DNA of 64,000 bases from Zymomonas mobilis (lineage in GTDB: Bacteria; Pseudomonadota; Alphaproteobacteria; Sphingomonadales; Sphingomonadaceae). Positions 8,566-20,119 of the stretch are shown piece by piece. Positions within the stretch are counted from its first letter, which is position 1. Every line of letters starts with the position of its first letter. Under the pieces are notes generated by a model. That model saw only the letters and a program-made list of their open reading frames with translations. It had not been told where the DNA came from and made no database searches. The stretch is from contig NZ_VFOF01000001.1 of the NCBI RefSeq assembly GCF_006715975.1, positions 816,001 to 880,000 on the forward strand, written 5' to 3'. The position numbers and the translations under genes are program-made.

Positions 8566-9264
8566 ATGGCTATTTCGAAAAAAGCAAAAGCCATTGCGGC
8601 CGCTGTCGACAAGAACAAGCTTTACACCGTAGCCGAAGCTATCGCGATCGTTCGCGAATATGCTACTTCCAAATTCGATGAAACCATTGAATTGGCGATT
8701 AACCTCGGTGTTGATCCGCGTCATGCTGATCAGATGGTTCGTGGTGTTGTTACCCTGCCTAAGGGCACGGGTAAGAATGTTCGCGTTGGTGTTTTTGCTC
8801 GTGGTCCCAAGGCTGAAGAAGCCAAGGCTGCTGGTGCAGAAGTTGTTGGCGCAGAAGACCTCATGGAAGCCATTCAGGATGGCACCATTGATTTCGATCG
8901 TTGCATTGCAACGCCGGACATGATGGGTGTTGTTGGTCGTCTCGGTAAAATTCTTGGCCCAAAAGGCATGATGCCGAACCCGAAACTGGGTACGGTTACG
9001 ATGAATGTTACCGAAGCTGTGAAAGCAGCCAAAGGCGGTCAGGTTGAATATCGCGTTGACCGTACCGGTATCATTCACAGTGGCATTGGTAAGGCTAGCT
9101 TTTCAGCTGAAGATATCCGTACCAATTTCGATGCTCTGATCGATGCACTTTTGAAAGCTAAACCGACTGGCGCCAAGGGTCGTTACATGAAGAAAGTTTC
9201 TATTTCTTCGACGATGGGCCCGGGTCTTAGCATTGATATTGCAGATCTTCCCGCAGCGGCTTGA
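8566..9264 (+). CDS. rplA: 50S ribosomal protein L1
   Basis: The 232-residue L1 binds the 23S rRNA stalk and in many bacteria represses its own operon by binding the rplK leader. Family motifs include [20 protein letters not shown] and [14 protein letters not shown]. The ATG at 8566 begins [10 protein letters not shown]. The frame is open upstream through rplK, but that extension is an overlap artefact. It is in one operon with rplK. Confidence 0.98.
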   Translation: MAISKKAKAIAAAVDKNKLYTVAEAIAIVREYATSKFDETIELAINLGVDPRHADQMVRGVVTLPKGTGKNVRVGVFARGPKAEEAKAAGAEVVGAEDLMEAIQDGTIDFDRCIATPDMMGVVGRLGKILGPKGMMPNPKLGTVTMNVTEAVKAAKGGQVEYRVDRTGIIHSGIGKASFSAEDIRTNFDALIDALLKAKPTGAKGRYMKKVSISSTMGPGLSIDIADLPAAA

Positions 9265-9309
9265 TCTTTTACAAGTCTTTAATTAAAGACCTGTTCGCAT
9301 TTAAAGTTT

Positions 9310-9533
9310 GTTCCGGATGGGCTTCCTGTCCGGAACCAGTGCCGTCCGAGACTGCGGGAGATAGTTACTCTATCTTAATCGCCCGCATAGACGGGGTTTC
9401 AGTGTTTACCGGCTTGTGAAAACAATGTTCGGTTGCCGAGCCCCACGGACAAAAGTAATCAGATAGCGTATTTTATCTGAGAGCTTTAATGCCTTAATGG
9501 ATGGTCATTAAGGTAACGTATAAGGAGTGAGGC
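9310..9533 (+). promoter_or_regulatory. Structured rplJ leader, probable L10(L7/L12)4 autoregulatory site
   Basis: The 269-bp spacer before rplJ holds stacked helices. GTTCCGGA (9310-9317) pairs with TCCGGAAC (9329-9336). A closing stem GTCCG (9344-9348) pairs with CGGAC (9446-9450). Within it GCGGG (9354-9358) pairs with CCCGC (9382-9386) around AGATAG/CTATCT (9359-9364, 9370-9375). The six unpaired bases 9376-9381 sit on one side only, like the kink-turn of known L10 leaders. GGGG (9393-9396) can pair with CCCC (9441-9444). A last hairpin, CCTTAATG/CATTAAGG (9492-9499, 9506-9513), lies just before the ribosome-binding site AAGGAG. L10 repressing its own operon is known in other bacteria; its use here is inferred. 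Confidence 0.65.
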
Positions 9534-10049
9534 ATGGAACGAGCTCAAAAAGTTGAGCTGGTTGCCGGTCTTAAAAGTGCGTTTGCCGAAGCAGGTGTCA
9601 TTGTTGTCACCCGCAATCTCGGTCTGACAGTTGCACAGTCCACTGTGCTGCGGTCAAAAATGCGCGAAGCCGGTGCTAGCTTCAAAGTAGCTAAGAACAA
9701 GCTCGCCCGCATTGCAGTCGAAGGAACGCCGCAGGCTTCTCTCAGCGATTTGCTGACAGGACCAACGGCAATTGCCACGTCCCCCGATCCGGTAGCTGCT
9801 GCAAAGGTAGCTGTCGAATTTGCGAAGACCAACAAAAAGTTGGAAATCGTCGGTGCGGTCATGGGAACGACCCTTCTCGACGTTGCTGGTGTGCAGGCAT
9901 TAGCTGAACTGCCGTCTCTGGACGAACTGCGTGGCAAAATTGTGGGTCTCATCAGTGCACCTGCAACCAAAATCGCGCGGACCATTCAGGCTCCGGCCGG
10001 ACAGCTTGCTCGTGTATTTGGTGCATATGCTGCCAAAGACGCAGCCTAA
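9534..10049 (+). CDS. rplJ: 50S ribosomal protein L10
   Basis: The 171-residue L10 anchors L7/L12 dimers to the ribosomal stalk. The N-terminal RNA-binding domain includes [12 protein letters not shown] and [10 protein letters not shown]. The C-terminal helix ([16 protein letters not shown]) is the L7/L12 docking helix. AAGGAG lies about 8 bp before the ATG. It follows the structured leader and precedes rplL. Confidence 0.97.
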   Translation: MERAQKVELVAGLKSAFAEAGVIVVTRNLGLTVAQSTVLRSKMREAGASFKVAKNKLARIAVEGTPQASLSDLLTGPTAIATSPDPVAAAKVAVEFAKTNKKLEIVGAVMGTTLLDVAGVQALAELPSLDELRGKIVGLISAPATKIARTIQAPAGQLARVFGAYAAKDAA

Positions 10050-10106
10050 TTTTTTTGAGTAAACAACTGAAACCACGGGATATGTTATCCCGTTACGGAG
10101 TTAATC

Positions 10107-10478
10107 ATGGCTGATTTAGAAAAAATCGTTGAAGATTTGTCTGCGCTGACCGTTCTCGAAGCAGCTGAACTTTCCAAGCTGTTGGAAGAAAAATGGGGCG
10201 TTTCCGCTTCTGCAGCTGTTGCAGTTGCTGCTCCGGCTGCTGCCGGTGGTGCTGCCGCTGAAGAAAAGAGCGAATTCGACGTCATTCTCACCGGCGACGG
10301 TGGCAAGAAAATCAACGTCATTAAAGAAATCCGCGCCATCACCGGTCTGGGCCTGACGGACGCTAAAGCCCTTGTTGAAGGTGCTCCGAAGCCCGTCAAA
10401 GAAGGCATCGCTAAAGACGAAGCCGAAAAGCTGAAAAAGCAGCTTGAAGCAGCCGGTGCAACGGTTGAACTGAAGTAA
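10107..10478 (+). CDS. rplL: 50S ribosomal protein L7/L12
   Basis: The 123-residue stalk protein recruits translational GTPases. It has the N-terminal dimerisation domain ([19 protein letters not shown]), an Ala-rich hinge (about residues 36-52) and the C-terminal domain with [25 protein letters not shown] and [11 protein letters not shown]. The ribosome-binding site CGGAG is present. A strong terminator follows, separating it partly or wholly from rpoB. Confidence 0.98.
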   Translation: MADLEKIVEDLSALTVLEAAELSKLLEEKWGVSASAAVAVAAPAAAGGAAAEEKSEFDVILTGDGGKKINVIKEIRAITGLGLTDAKALVEGAPKPVKEGIAKDEAEKLKKQLEAAGATVELK

Positions 10479-10500
10479 GCTTTATTTAGCTTCTTTGGTA

Positions 10501-10532
10501 AAAAAGGCGGTCTTTATGGCCGCCTTTTTTTA
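10501..10532 (+). terminator. Terminator/attenuator after rplL
   Basis: GGCGG (10506-10510) pairs with CCGCC, flanked by A-run and T-run, giving a strong Rho-independent structure between rplL and rpoB. Partial readthrough here would set the ribosomal protein to RNA polymerase ratio, as the rplL-rpoB attenuator does in Escherichia coli. That role is inferred. Confidence 0.85.
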
Positions 10533-10943
10533 TATTTAATTTCATAAATTGTATTCTGAGACGGCATCGATGCCTCTTGGTTAGATAAGAGAAATACTGC
10601 TGGATCAATTTTTGAGAAATTGGTCTTTTGCCCCTCGACAATCTCCAACACTATCCCTATATTAAAAGCATACGCATAGCCTATGCCCTAACAAGGAAAG
10701 GCTACCTGCTTGTTTTTCGGGACAGGATCCAACTTGCGCAGGGATCTAAGAATAGAAAACATCAGGAATATGACGCTGACAGCTGCGATACCAAAGATGT
10801 GTCGCGGCTTTTTGTTGTCTATAGTAATGTGCATAAGGCATTCGGCCAAAACCGGTAAATATTTTTATTCAGTTTAGAACAAGAATTTTTTATCGGCAGT
10901 AATCTGCCCGAAAGGGCGGCTGGTTGTGAAGCGTGAGGATTAT
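10533..10943 (+). promoter_or_regulatory. rpoB upstream region with two competing hairpins near the ribosome-binding site
   Basis: This spacer of about 410 bp has no convincing gene. It probably holds an rpoBC promoter, but I see no clear -35/-10 pair. At its 3' end GGCAG (10895-10899) can pair with CTGCC (10904-10908). Alternatively, GCCC (10906-10909) pairs with GGGC (10914-10917) across a GAAA tetraloop. The two overlap, so they exclude each other. The rpoB ribosome-binding site GTGAGG is about 15 bp further on. A 48-codon minus-strand frame with one membrane segment (10688-10834) is noted under findings. Confidence 0.4.
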
Positions 10944-13900
10944 ATGGCGACCAAGGCATCTGCTATCGGCCACGCGAGTGTAAAAAAACGTATTCGCAAG
11001 ATGTTTGGTAATATCCATGAAGTTGTGGATATGCCAAACCTTATTGAAGTTCAGCGTGATAGTTACGAAAACTTTTTGCGTTCACGTCCTCAAGACGGAT
11101 ATGTTTCGGGTTTAGAAAAAACCCTGCGTTCTGTTTTCCCGATCCGCGATTTCGGCGGTGTCGCGGAGCTGGATTTTGTCCAGTATGAGTTAGAAGAACC
11201 GAAGTTTGACGTTGACGAATGCCGTCAGCGGGGCATCACCTATGCTGCCCCAATGCGGGTCACCTTGCGTCTGATCGTTTTCGAAGTCGATCCTGACACA
11301 GAAACACGTTCTGTTCTCGATATTAAAGAACAGGATGTCTACATGGGCGATATGCCGCTCATGACGCGTAATGGTACCTTTTTCATCAATGGTACTGAGC
11401 GTGTTATTGTCAGCCAGATGCATCGTAGTCCCGGTGTTCTGTTTGACCATGACAAAGGCAAAACCCATTCTTCCGGTAAATTCCTGTTTGCTGCGCGTGT
11501 TATCCCTTACCGCGGGTCATGGTTGGATTTCGAATTTGACGCGAAAGATATCGTCAATGTTCGTATTGACCGTAAGCGCAAATTACCGGTTACGAGCCTG
11601 CTTTATGCTTTAGGTCTGAATGCCGAACAGATTCTTCATCATTTCTACAACACGATTACTTTTGTTCGTGGTGATGGTGGTTGGAAAGTTCCCTATGTCA
11701 CTGAAAGCTGGCGGGGACGTAAGCCATTCTTTGATATTATTAATGGCGATACCGGCGAAGTTGTTTTTCCGGCAGGGCAGAAAATTTCTCCTCGTGCTGC
11801 CAATAAGGCAGGGCGCGATGGTTTGGAAACGCTGTTAATTCCGACCGAAGAAATCTACGGCCATTATTCAGCCTATGATATCATTGATGAATCAACGGGT
11901 CGCATCTGGATTGAAGCTGGAGACGAAGTAACGCCAGAAAATCTGGAATTACTTGATAGTGCTGGCGTTGAGACGCTCGAGCTTCTTGATATTGACCATG
12001 TTTCAACAGGACCATGGATCCGCAACACGTTGAAGGCCGACAAGGCTGAAGACCGCGATCATGCTCTGGCTGAAATCTATCGGGTGATGCGCCCGGGTGA
12101 ACCGCCAACGAAGGAAACCGCTGAAGCGCTTTTCTATGGCTTGTTCTTTGATCCTGAACGCTATGACCTGTCGGCTGTCGGTCGTGTCAAACTGAACATG
12201 CGCCTTGACCTTGACTGCCCAGACACCACCACAACGTTGCGGGCGGAAGATATTCTGGCCGTTGTCAAAACGCTGGTTGATCTGAAAGACGGTAAGGGTG
12301 AAGTCGATGACATCGATAACCTTGGTAACCGTCGTGTTCGGTCAGTTGGTGAACTGTTAGAAAATCAGTATCGTGTTGGTCTGTTGCGGATGGAACGCGC
12401 TGTTAAAGAGCGTATGTCTTCCGTTGATGTTTCGACTGTTATGCCGAACGATCTGATTAATGCGAAACCGGCCGTTGCGGCTGTTCGTGAATTCTTCGGT
12501 TCTTCGCAGCTGTCCCAGTTTATGGATCAGACCAACCCGCTTTCCGAAGTGACGCATAAGCGCCGCGTTTCGGCTTTGGGCCCAGGTGGTCTTACCCGTG
12601 AGCGTGCCGGCTTTGAAGTCCGAGATGTTCATCCTACGCATTATGGCCGTATCTGCCCAATTGAAACGCCTGAAGGCCCGAACATTGGTCTGATCAACTC
12701 ATTGGCTACCTTTAGCCGTATTAATAAATATGGCTTTATCGAAACACCTTATCGTAAGGTAATCGATCACAAGGTGACCAACGAGGTTATCTATCTCTCT
12801 GCAATGGAAGAAAGCCGTTATACGGTAGCTCAGGCCAACGCAGAATTAGATGCCGAAGGCCATTTCGTTGAAGAGCTGGTTTCCGCACGTGAAGCTGGTG
12901 AATTCTTGATGGCACCGCGTGAGCAGATCACGTTGATGGATGTCAGCCCGAAACAGCTGGTTTCTGTTGCAGCATCGCTTATTCCGTTCCTTGAAAACGA
13001 TGATGCTAACCGCGCCTTGATGGGTTCCAACATGCAACGTCAGGCCGTGCCTTTGGTACGTGCTGAAGCGCCGTTTGTTGGTACGGGTATGGAAGAAACT
13101 GTTGCTAGAGATTCTGGCGCTGCCATTTCTGCTCGCCGTGCCGGTATCGTTGATCAGGTAGATGCTTCCCGTATTGTTATTCGCACGACGGGCGAAGTCG
13201 AAGCCGGTAAGCCGGGTGTCGATATCTATCGCTTGATGAAATTCCAGCGTTCCAACCAGTCAACCTGCATCAATCAGCGTCCGTTAGTCAGCGTCGGTGA
13301 TTATGTGAATGCCGGTGATGTTCTGGCTGATGGTCCTTCTACGGAATTGGGTGAATTGGCATTAGGCCGTAACGTGCTGGTCGCGTTTATGCCTTGGAAC
13401 GGTTACAATTACGAAGATTCCATTCTGATTTCCGAACGGATTGTTAAGGACGACGTCTTCACTTCAATTCATATTGATGAATTCGAAGTCATGGCACGCG
13501 ACACCAAGCTTGGCCCTGAAGATATCACGCGCGATATTCCGAATGTCGGTGAAGATGCTCTTCGCAATTTGGATGAAGCTGGTATCGTTTACATCGGTGC
13601 CGAAGTTCAGCCAGGCGATATTCTGGTCGGTAAGATCACGCCAAAGGGTGAAAGCCCGATGACGCCAGAAGAAAAGCTGCTGCGCGCCATCTTTGGTGAA
13701 AAAGCCTCTGATGTTCGTGACACTTCTTTGCGTCTGCCTCCGGGTGTGGCTGGTACGATCGTCGATGTTCGCGTCTTTAACCGTCATGGCGTTGATAAAG
13801 ATGAACGCGCTATGGCTATCGAGCGTGAAGAAATCGAACGTCTGACCAAAGATCGTGAAGATGAGCGGGCTATTCTGAATCGGGCAACCTATGCCCAGCT

Positions 13901-15116
13901 TCAGGAAAAACTGCTTGGCCAGACTGTTGCTGCTGCACCAGATAAGCGTATTATCAAGGGTGCCAGAATTGATATCGAGACGCTGGCTTCTGTTGAGCCT
14001 CATAAATGGTTTAAATTTGCTGTTGCCGATGATGCCCGTCAGGCTGAATTGGAAGCTATTAAGAACCAGTATGACAGTGCCGATGAAGCCATTCGTAAAC
14101 GCTTTGAAGATCGCGTTGAAAAAGCACAGCGTGGTGACGAGTTACCGCCAGGCGTCTTGAAAATGGTTAAGGTCTTTGTTGCCGTGAAGCGTAAGCTTCA
14201 GCCTGGTGATAAAATGGCCGGTCGTCATGGTAACAAGGGTGTTATCAGTCGTATTCTTCCTGCCGAAGATATGCCTTTCTTGGCTGATGGAACGCCGGTT
14301 GATATCGTTTTGAACCCGTTAGGTGTGCCTAGCCGTATGAATATCGGACAGATATTCGAGACGCATTTAGGTTGGGCTGCGCGTGGTCTTGGAGCGAAGG
14401 TCAGAAATGCTCTTGAAGAATGGCGTGAGGCCAATGCCGACCGCTATGAATGGGATTTCTCCCCACCAGAAGCTGTCAGAGAACGGATGATTGAAGTCTA
14501 TGGCGAGAAATACGCCGAAGACATCAAAAGCCGTGATGATAGAGATATTGTCGAAATGGCTGGTTTGTTAAGAAATGGTGTGCCGATGGCAACGCCAGTC
14601 TTTGACGGTGCCAAGCCAGAAGACATCTCTGCCATGTTGAATTTGGCTGGACTCGATGACTCTGGACAGGTTGAGCTTTATGACGGACGGACGGGTGAAC
14701 AATTCGACCGTAAGGTGACAGTCGGCTATATTTACATGCTGAAATTGCACCATTTGGTTGATGACAAAATCCATGCCCGTTCTATTGGCCCCTACAGTCT
14801 TGTCACCCAGCAACCGTTGGGCGGTAAAGCACAGTTCGGTGGTCAGCGCTTTGGTGAAATGGAAGTCTGGGCATTGCAGGCCTATGGTGCTGCTTATACC
14901 TTGCAGGAAATGTTGACCGTCAAATCAGATGATGTTGTCGGTCGTACTAAGGTTTACGAAGCTATCGTCAAAGGTGATGATACGTTCGAAGCTGGTATTC
15001 CTGAAAGCTTTAACGTGCTTGTCAAGGAAATGCATAGTCTGGGTCTGAACGTCGAGCTGAAAACCTCGAAGGCAAAGAATGAAGACGATAACAGTTTTCA
15101 GGTAGCCGCCGAATAG
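10944..15116 (+). CDS. rpoB: DNA-directed RNA polymerase subunit beta
   Basis: At 1390 residues the protein is normal length for alphaproteobacteria. Landmarks are the protrusion/lobe region, the rifampicin-binding region with [22 protein letters not shown] (written here in two known halves, [10 protein letters not shown] and [12 protein letters not shown]), [17 protein letters not shown], the [19 protein letters not shown] region, [12 protein letters not shown], and the C-terminal [16 protein letters not shown] clamp segment. I take the ATG at 10944 because GTGAGG sits 6 bp upstream. A GTG at 10926 would add six residues. The wild-type-looking rifampicin region suggests sensitivity. rpoC follows after an 86-bp spacer. 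Confidence 0.97.
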   Translation: MATKASAIGHASVKKRIRKMFGNIHEVVDMPNLIEVQRDSYENFLRSRPQDGYVSGLEKTLRSVFPIRDFGGVAELDFVQYELEEPKFDVDECRQRGITYAAPMRVTLRLIVFEVDPDTETRSVLDIKEQDVYMGDMPLMTRNGTFFINGTERVIVSQMHRSPGVLFDHDKGKTHSSGKFLFAARVIPYRGSWLDFEFDAKDIVNVRIDRKRKLPVTSLLYALGLNAEQILHHFYNTITFVRGDGGWKVPYVTESWRGRKPFFDIINGDTGEVVFPAGQKISPRAANKAGRDGLETLLIPTEEIYGHYSAYDIIDESTGRIWIEAGDEVTPENLELLDSAGVETLELLDIDHVSTGPWIRNTLKADKAEDRDHALAEIYRVMRPGEPPTKETAEALFYGLFFDPERYDLSAVGRVKLNMRLDLDCPDTTTTLRAEDILAVVKTLVDLKDGKGEVDDIDNLGNRRVRSVGELLENQYRVGLLRMERAVKERMSSVDVSTVMPNDLINAKPAVAAVREFFGSSQLSQFMDQTNPLSEVTHKRRVSALGPGGLTRERAGFEVRDVHPTHYGRICPIETPEGPNIGLINSLATFSRINKYGFIETPYRKVIDHKVTNEVIYLSAMEESRYTVAQANAELDAEGHFVEELVSAREAGEFLMAPREQITLMDVSPKQLVSVAASLIPFLENDDANRALMGSNMQRQAVPLVRAEAPFVGTGMEETVARDSGAAISARRAGIVDQVDASRIVIRTTGEVEAGKPGVDIYRLMKFQRSNQSTCINQRPLVSVGDYVNAGDVLADGPSTELGELALGRNVLVAFMPWNGYNYEDSILISERIVKDDVFTSIHIDEFEVMARDTKLGPEDITRDIPNVGEDALRNLDEAGIVYIGAEVQPGDILVGKITPKGESPMTPEEKLLRAIFGEKASDVRDTSLRLPPGVAGTIVDVRVFNRHGVDKDERAMAIEREEIERLTKDREDERAILNRATYAQLQEKLLGQTVAAAPDKRIIKGARIDIETLASVEPHKWFKFAVADDARQAELEAIKNQYDSADEAIRKRFEDRVEKAQRGDELPPGVLKMVKVFVAVKRKLQPGDKMAGRHGNKGVISRILPAEDMPFLADGTPVDIVLNPLGVPSRMNIGQIFETHLGWAARGLGAKVRNALEEWREANADRYEWDFSPPEAVRERMIEVYGEKYAEDIKSRDDRDIVEMAGLLRNGVPMATPVFDGAKPEDISAMLNLAGLDDSGQVELYDGRTGEQFDRKVTVGYIYMLKLHHLVDDKIHARSIGPYSLVTQQPLGGKAQFGGQRFGEMEVWALQAYGAAYTLQEMLTVKSDDVVGRTKVYEAIVKGDDTFEAGIPESFNVLVKEMHSLGLNVELKTSKAKNEDDNSFQVAAE

Positions 15117-15132
15117 AGGCCAGTTTTAAGAT

Positions 15133-15157
15133 GCGGCATGATTTTTAATCATGCCGC
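15133..15157 (+). promoter_or_regulatory. Intercistronic hairpin between rpoB and rpoC
   Basis: An 11-bp perfect stem (GCGGCATGATT at 15133-15143, AATCATGCCGC at 15147-15157) with a TTT loop and no T-run. It is more likely an mRNA processing or stabilising element than a terminator, since rpoC must be read through. Confidence 0.6.
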
Positions 15158-15202
15158 GTAAGGCTGCCTTCTTATTTGTTGACCCTTTCTGAGGGATGAA
15201 AA

Positions 15203-18200
15203 ATGAACGAATTAGCTAATTTTGCCAATCCGCTTGCTAGTACAGAGCATTTTGATCATATCCAGATCAGTCTGGCCTCTCCCGAGCGGATCCGTTCATG
15301 GTCTTTTGGCGAGATTAAGAAACCTGAAACGATCAATTACCGTACCTTTAAACCGGAACGTGATGGTCTTTTCTGTGCCCGTATCTTTGGCCCTATAAAA
15401 GATTACGAATGCTTGTGCGGTAAGTACAAGCGGATGAAATACAAAGGCATCGTTTGCGAAAAATGCGGCGTCGAAGTCACCGTTTCTAAGGTGCGTCGCG
15501 AGCGGATGGGCCATATCGAACTGGCTGCGCCAGTTGCTCACATCTGGTTTTTGAAATCACTTCCAAGCCGCATTGGTCTTCTGCTTGATATGCAGTTGAA
15601 GCAGCTGGAACGTGTTCTTTATTTCGAAAGCTATATTGTTATTGAGCCGGGGCTGACGCCTTTAAAGAAATTTCAGCTTCTTACTGAAGATGAATTACTG
15701 GAAGCTCAGGATCAATATGGCGAAGATTCTTTCTCAGCCGGTATTGGTGCAGAAGCTGTTAAAAAGCTTTTGGAAGCCTTGGATCTTGAAACAGAACGTG
15801 AAGATCTGCTTGAAGAACTGAAGCATACAAAATCCGAATTAAAACCGAAAAAGATTATTAAACGACTGAAAGTCGTCGAAAGCTTTATCGATTCCGGAAA
15901 CCGTCCTGAATGGATGATTTTGGAAGTTATTCCGGTTATTCCGCCTGAATTGCGTCCTTTGGTTCCTTTGGATGGTGGCCGTTTCGCAACCTCCGATTTG
16001 AACGATCTCTATCGTCGCGTTATCAACCGTAACAACCGTCTGAAACGTCTGATGGATCTGCGGGCGCCTGATATCATCGTCCGCAACGAAAAGCGGATGT
16101 TGCAGGAAGCCGTTGATGCGTTGTTCGATAACGGTCGTCGCGGACGCACGATTACGGGTGGTAATAAACGGCCTCTGAAATCGCTCTCTGACATGCTTAA
16201 GGGTAAGCAGGGACGTTTCCGTCAGAACCTTTTGGGTAAGCGCGTCGATTATTCGGGTCGTTCCGTTATTACGACGGGTCCTGAATTGAAACTGCATCAG
16301 TGCGGTTTGCCGAAGAAGATGGCGCTCGAGTTATTCAAGCCGTTCATTTATTCGCGTTTGGATGCCAAGGGTCTTTCAATGACCTTGAAGCAGGCCAAAA
16401 AATGGGTCGAAAAAGAGCGTAAAGAAGTTTGGGATATCCTTGAAGAGGTTATCCGCGAACATCCGGTTATGTTGAACCGTGCTCCAACCTTGCATCGTCT
16501 TGGTATTCAGGCTTTTGAACCGGTTTTGATCGAAGGTAAGGCTATTCAGCTTCACCCGTTGGTCTGCTCCGCCTTCAATGCTGACTTTGATGGTGACCAG
16601 ATGGCCGTCCATGTGCCGCTGTCACTTGAAGCTCAGCTTGAAGCACGCGTTTTGATGATGTCGACCAACAATATTCTGTCACCGGCAAATGGTAAGCCTA
16701 TCATCGTGCCGTCACAGGATATGGTTCTCGGTATTTATTATCTTTCGATGGCGAAAGAGAATGAACCGGGCGAGGGGATGCGTCTTTCCAATATGACGGA
16801 AGTGCATCAGGCATTGAATGTCGATGCTGTCACTTTGCATACCAAAATCACCAGCCGCGTGCCTCAGGTCAATGAGCAGGGCGAACCCTATATGAAACGG
16901 GTGGAAACCACGCCAGGCCGGATGCTGTTGGGTGAAACCTTGCCGCAGAACTACAAGGTGCCTTTCGAAACGATCAACCGTCTGTTGACGAAAAAAGATA
17001 TCGGTGACGTTATCGATACCGTTTATCGTCATACCGGTCAGAAAGACACTGTTCTGTTTGCTGATGCGATCATGTCGCTGGGCTTCAAATACGCCTGTAA
17101 GGCAGGTATTTCCTTCGGTAAGGATGACATGATTGTCCCAGCCGCTAAGGAAGCCTTGGTTGAAGAAACCCGCGGTCTTGTTCAGGATTTCGAGCAGCAA
17201 TATCAGGATGGTCTGATTACCCAGCAGGAAAAATACAACAAGGTCATCGATGCATGGTCTCGTTGTGGTGATCGTGTTGCAGGCGAAATGATGAAAGAAA
17301 TCCAGATGGTTCATAAAGGACCGGATGGACGCGAATTGCCAGTGAACGCTATTTACATGATGGCTCACTCTGGTGCTCGTGGTTCTGCTGCACAGATTAA
17401 ACAGCTTGCTGGTATGCGTGGTTTGATGGCGAAACCATCAGGTGAAATCATCGAAACGCCGATCATCTCGAACTTTAAGGAAGGTTTAACCGTCCTTGAA
17501 TACTTTAACTCAACCCATGGTGCCCGTAAGGGGCTGGCTGATACGGCATTGAAAACGGCTAACTCTGGTTACCTGACTCGCCGTCTTGTTGACGTCAGCC
17601 AAGATTGTGTTGTTGTTGAAGATGATTGCGGCACAGAACGCGCCCTTGAAATGAAGGCAATCACACAAGGTGGTAATGTTATTGCTTCCTTGGGTGAACG
17701 TATCTTGGGTCGAACTTTGGCTGAAGATATCATCGGTACCGATGGTAAAATCGCGATCGCGATCGGCACTCTGTTAGATGAAGCCCATATCGCCGTCATC
17801 GAAGAAATCGGTATTCAGTCCGTTAAAATTCGCAGTCCTTTGGTCTGTGAATCGCATGGTGGTGTTTGTGCCGCTTGTTACGGTCGTGACCTTGCTCGTG
17901 GTACGCCGGTCAATATGGGTGAAGCTGTCGGCGTTATTGCTGCTCAGTCAATCGGTGAGCCTGGAACGCAGCTGACGATGCGTACCTTCCATATCGGTGG
18001 TGCTGCTCAGTTGAACGAACAGTCCCATTTGGAAGCTGTTACCGATGGTCGGTTGGAATATCGTGATCTTCGCACGATTATTGATCCGCAAGGCAAACAG
18101 ATTGCCCTTAGCCGTACAGGTGAAGTGGCTTTGGTTGGCCCTGATGGTCGAGAACTGGCTTCCAGCCGTATCTTGTTGGGTGCACATCTCCTTCATGATG

Positions 18201-19378
18201 ATGGTGACATGGTCAAGAAGGGTGATCGTCTGGCTGAATGGGATCCATTTACCATTCCGGTTATCACGGAAAGCGCTGGTATCGTTAAGTATCAGGATTT
18301 GGTCGAGAACCAGACCCTTACTGAACAGGTCGATGAAGCTACCGGTATTTCTCAGCGTGTCGTTATCGAATATCGCGCCCCGCGTGGTAAGGACGATTTA
18401 CGTCCACGTTTGACCTTGATGAATGGTGATTCAGGCGAAACCGCCCGTTACATGTTGTCACCAGGAACGGTTATTTCTGTTGATGACGGCCAGGAAGTGT
18501 TGGCCGGTACGGTTCTGGCGCGTGTCAGCCGTGAATCTGCCAAGACCCGTGATATTACCGGTGGTCTTCCGCGTGTGGCTGAACTGTTTGAAGCCCGCAA
18601 GCCGAAAGAAAATGCGATCATTGCGAAAGTATCCGGTCGCGTCGAATTCGGTAAAGATTACAAGGCAAAACGCAAAGTCATCATCCGTCCGGATGATGGT
18701 TCTGAAGCAATTGAATATCTGGTTCCGAAATCCAAGGTTATTGATGCGCAGGAAGGTGATCACGTTAAACGTGGTGACAACCTGATCAGCGGTAGCCCTG
18801 ATCCGCATGATATTCTTGAAGTTTTGGGTGTTGAAGCTTTGGCTGAATATCTGGTCTCGGAAATTCAGGAAGTCTATCGTCTGCAGGGTGTGAAAATCAA
18901 CGATAAGCATATCGAAACGATTGTTCGTCAGATGCTGCTTAAGGTTGAAATTACTCATGCTGGTGACAGCATCTTCTTGCCGGGTGAACAGGTCGAAAAA
19001 GAAGACTTTGAAGCTGTTAATGCTAAGCTTGAAAGTGATGGTCAGGAACCAGCACAGGCAATGCCTATCTTGCTGGGTATTACCAAAGCTTCCTTGCAGA
19101 CGCGCAGCTTTATTTCTGCCGCATCCTTCCAGGAAACAACGCGTGTTCTGACCGAAGCCGCTGTTCAGGGTAAAATCGATACCTTAAGCGGTCTGAAAGA
19201 AAACGTCATTGTGGGTCGTTTGATCCCGGCTGGTACGGGTGCTGCTATGAAGCGTCTTCGGATCACAGCCAACAGCCGTGATGCCGCTTTACGCGCTGCT
19301 AACAAGGCCGTTGATTTCGAACCGTCTGCGATCAGTTTTGATGGCGACAAGACCGAAACACCGGATGCAGCTGAATAA
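15203..19378 (+). CDS. rpoC: DNA-directed RNA polymerase subunit beta'
   Basis: At 1391 residues it has the N-terminal zinc-binding site ([20 protein letters not shown]), the rudder/lid region [15 protein letters not shown], the catalytic magnesium loop [14 protein letters not shown], the bridge helix/trigger loop region and the second zinc cluster with [22 protein letters not shown] precedes the ATG at 15203. It closes the tRNA-Trp to rpoC block. A strong terminator follows, and rpsL-rpsG-fusA, which follow rpoC in many proteobacteria, are not here. Confidence 0.98.
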   Translation: MNELANFANPLASTEHFDHIQISLASPERIRSWSFGEIKKPETINYRTFKPERDGLFCARIFGPIKDYECLCGKYKRMKYKGIVCEKCGVEVTVSKVRRERMGHIELAAPVAHIWFLKSLPSRIGLLLDMQLKQLERVLYFESYIVIEPGLTPLKKFQLLTEDELLEAQDQYGEDSFSAGIGAEAVKKLLEALDLETEREDLLEELKHTKSELKPKKIIKRLKVVESFIDSGNRPEWMILEVIPVIPPELRPLVPLDGGRFATSDLNDLYRRVINRNNRLKRLMDLRAPDIIVRNEKRMLQEAVDALFDNGRRGRTITGGNKRPLKSLSDMLKGKQGRFRQNLLGKRVDYSGRSVITTGPELKLHQCGLPKKMALELFKPFIYSRLDAKGLSMTLKQAKKWVEKERKEVWDILEEVIREHPVMLNRAPTLHRLGIQAFEPVLIEGKAIQLHPLVCSAFNADFDGDQMAVHVPLSLEAQLEARVLMMSTNNILSPANGKPIIVPSQDMVLGIYYLSMAKENEPGEGMRLSNMTEVHQALNVDAVTLHTKITSRVPQVNEQGEPYMKRVETTPGRMLLGETLPQNYKVPFETINRLLTKKDIGDVIDTVYRHTGQKDTVLFADAIMSLGFKYACKAGISFGKDDMIVPAAKEALVEETRGLVQDFEQQYQDGLITQQEKYNKVIDAWSRCGDRVAGEMMKEIQMVHKGPDGRELPVNAIYMMAHSGARGSAAQIKQLAGMRGLMAKPSGEIIETPIISNFKEGLTVLEYFNSTHGARKGLADTALKTANSGYLTRRLVDVSQDCVVVEDDCGTERALEMKAITQGGNVIASLGERILGRTLAEDIIGTDGKIAIAIGTLLDEAHIAVIEEIGIQSVKIRSPLVCESHGGVCAACYGRDLARGTPVNMGEAVGVIAAQSIGEPGTQLTMRTFHIGGAAQLNEQSHLEAVTDGRLEYRDLRTIIDPQGKQIALSRTGEVALVGPDGRELASSRILLGAHLLHDDGDMVKKGDRLAEWDPFTIPVITESAGIVKYQDLVENQTLTEQVDEATGISQRVVIEYRAPRGKDDLRPRLTLMNGDSGETARYMLSPGTVISVDDGQEVLAGTVLARVSRESAKTRDITGGLPRVAELFEARKPKENAIIAKVSGRVEFGKDYKAKRKVIIRPDDGSEAIEYLVPKSKVIDAQEGDHVKRGDNLISGSPDPHDILEVLGVEALAEYLVSEIQEVYRLQGVKINDKHIETIVRQMLLKVEITHAGDSIFLPGEQVEKEDFEAVNAKLESDGQEPAQAMPILLGITKASLQTRSFISAASFQETTRVLTEAAVQGKIDTLSGLKENVIVGRLIPAGTGAAMKRLRITANSRDAALRAANKAVDFEPSAISFDGDKTETPDAAE

Positions 19379-19400
19379 TTTTTAATTATTCTTTCTGTTG

Positions 19401-19437
19401 AAAAAGGCAGTGCTTTTCGGAGCGCTGCCTTTTTTTA
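19401..19437 (+). terminator. Rho-independent terminator after rpoC
   Basis: AGGCAGTGC (19405-19413) pairs with GCGCTGCCT (19421-19429), followed by a T-run of about seven. Confidence 0.9.
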
Positions 19438-19504
19438 TGCATTGAGATCATAAATATGCGTTTGAAAATGCTTTGACTCCCAAGATTTAGGCGGTCTTTA
19501 TTTT

Positions 19505-19923
19505 AGAGTTTTTATTGGGCAAATTTATAAAAATTAAGGGGGCGGGGCGATCTTGGTTGTCGAGTTCTGATCAACTTGTCAGGATAAAACCAAGATGTTT
19601 ATAAAAGTTGAGAGCCTCTTTATTTTGTTGATTGGCATCAACGGAAGCAATGCCACCACATAAAGATATTACCTGCTAGACGAACTGGTTCCCAAAACTT
19701 TGCTCAAAAAATAGGGATTTATAAAAAAGGCTTCAATCAATAACATAAAGCCAATGGCTTTACCGCGGGCATCAATAACCAACTATAAATCAGTGTTAGG
19801 CAAAAAGTCCGATAGAAATGTTTCTATTTCAAGGCGATCTTCTTGATGTGCCGCTTTTACAGATTCCCGCCAGATATTCATAACATGACACCCATCGTTG
19901 GAATTTGATTGTCGGATATGAAT
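19505..19923 (-). pseudogene. Decayed GNAT-family N-acetyltransferase (YjaB-like)
   Basis: No intact frame exists, but the minus strand conceptually reads HIRQSNSNDGCHVMNIWRE then SVKAAHQ from about 19920, LVIDARGKAIGFMLL further on, and VDANQQNKEALNFYKHLGF near the end, then SELDNQDRPAP. The last two match the acetyl-CoA-binding end of GNAT proteins (VDVNEQN..A..FY...GF, followed by SELD..GRPYP). Damage visible: TAG at 19783-19785, TGA at 19571-19573, a frame change between the two halves, and no plausible start codon. It fills most of the 730-bp gap between rpoC and cysQ. The gene is judged dead from the sequence. Confidence 0.8.
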
Positions 19924-20119
19924 ATAAGGAAGACAATTATTTCTGGGTATCAGAAAAATTAACTTTTGCTCGAGGGTTTTTTAGATTTTTATGAAGTGTT
20001 TAAGGCATTTAGCTGGCTTGTGTTTGGGATCGTTAAAAAAACTACGATCTATTTCTAAAATGATTTAAATAGAGAGAAAAGGTTTTTTATAAAAAGCCTT
20101 CCGCCTTATGGGAGACATT

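Noticed and set aside
8512-9078. 188-codon minus-strand frame over rplK/rplA
   Set aside because: Antisense shadow of two clear ribosomal protein genes; the sequence is not protein-like.
10628-10858. 76-codon plus-strand frame before rpoB
   Set aside because: TTG start without ribosome-binding site, no family-like sequence, and it lies in the leader/promoter space of rpoB.
13464-14003. 179-codon minus-strand frame inside rpoB
   Set aside because: Antisense shadow of rpoB created by codon bias.
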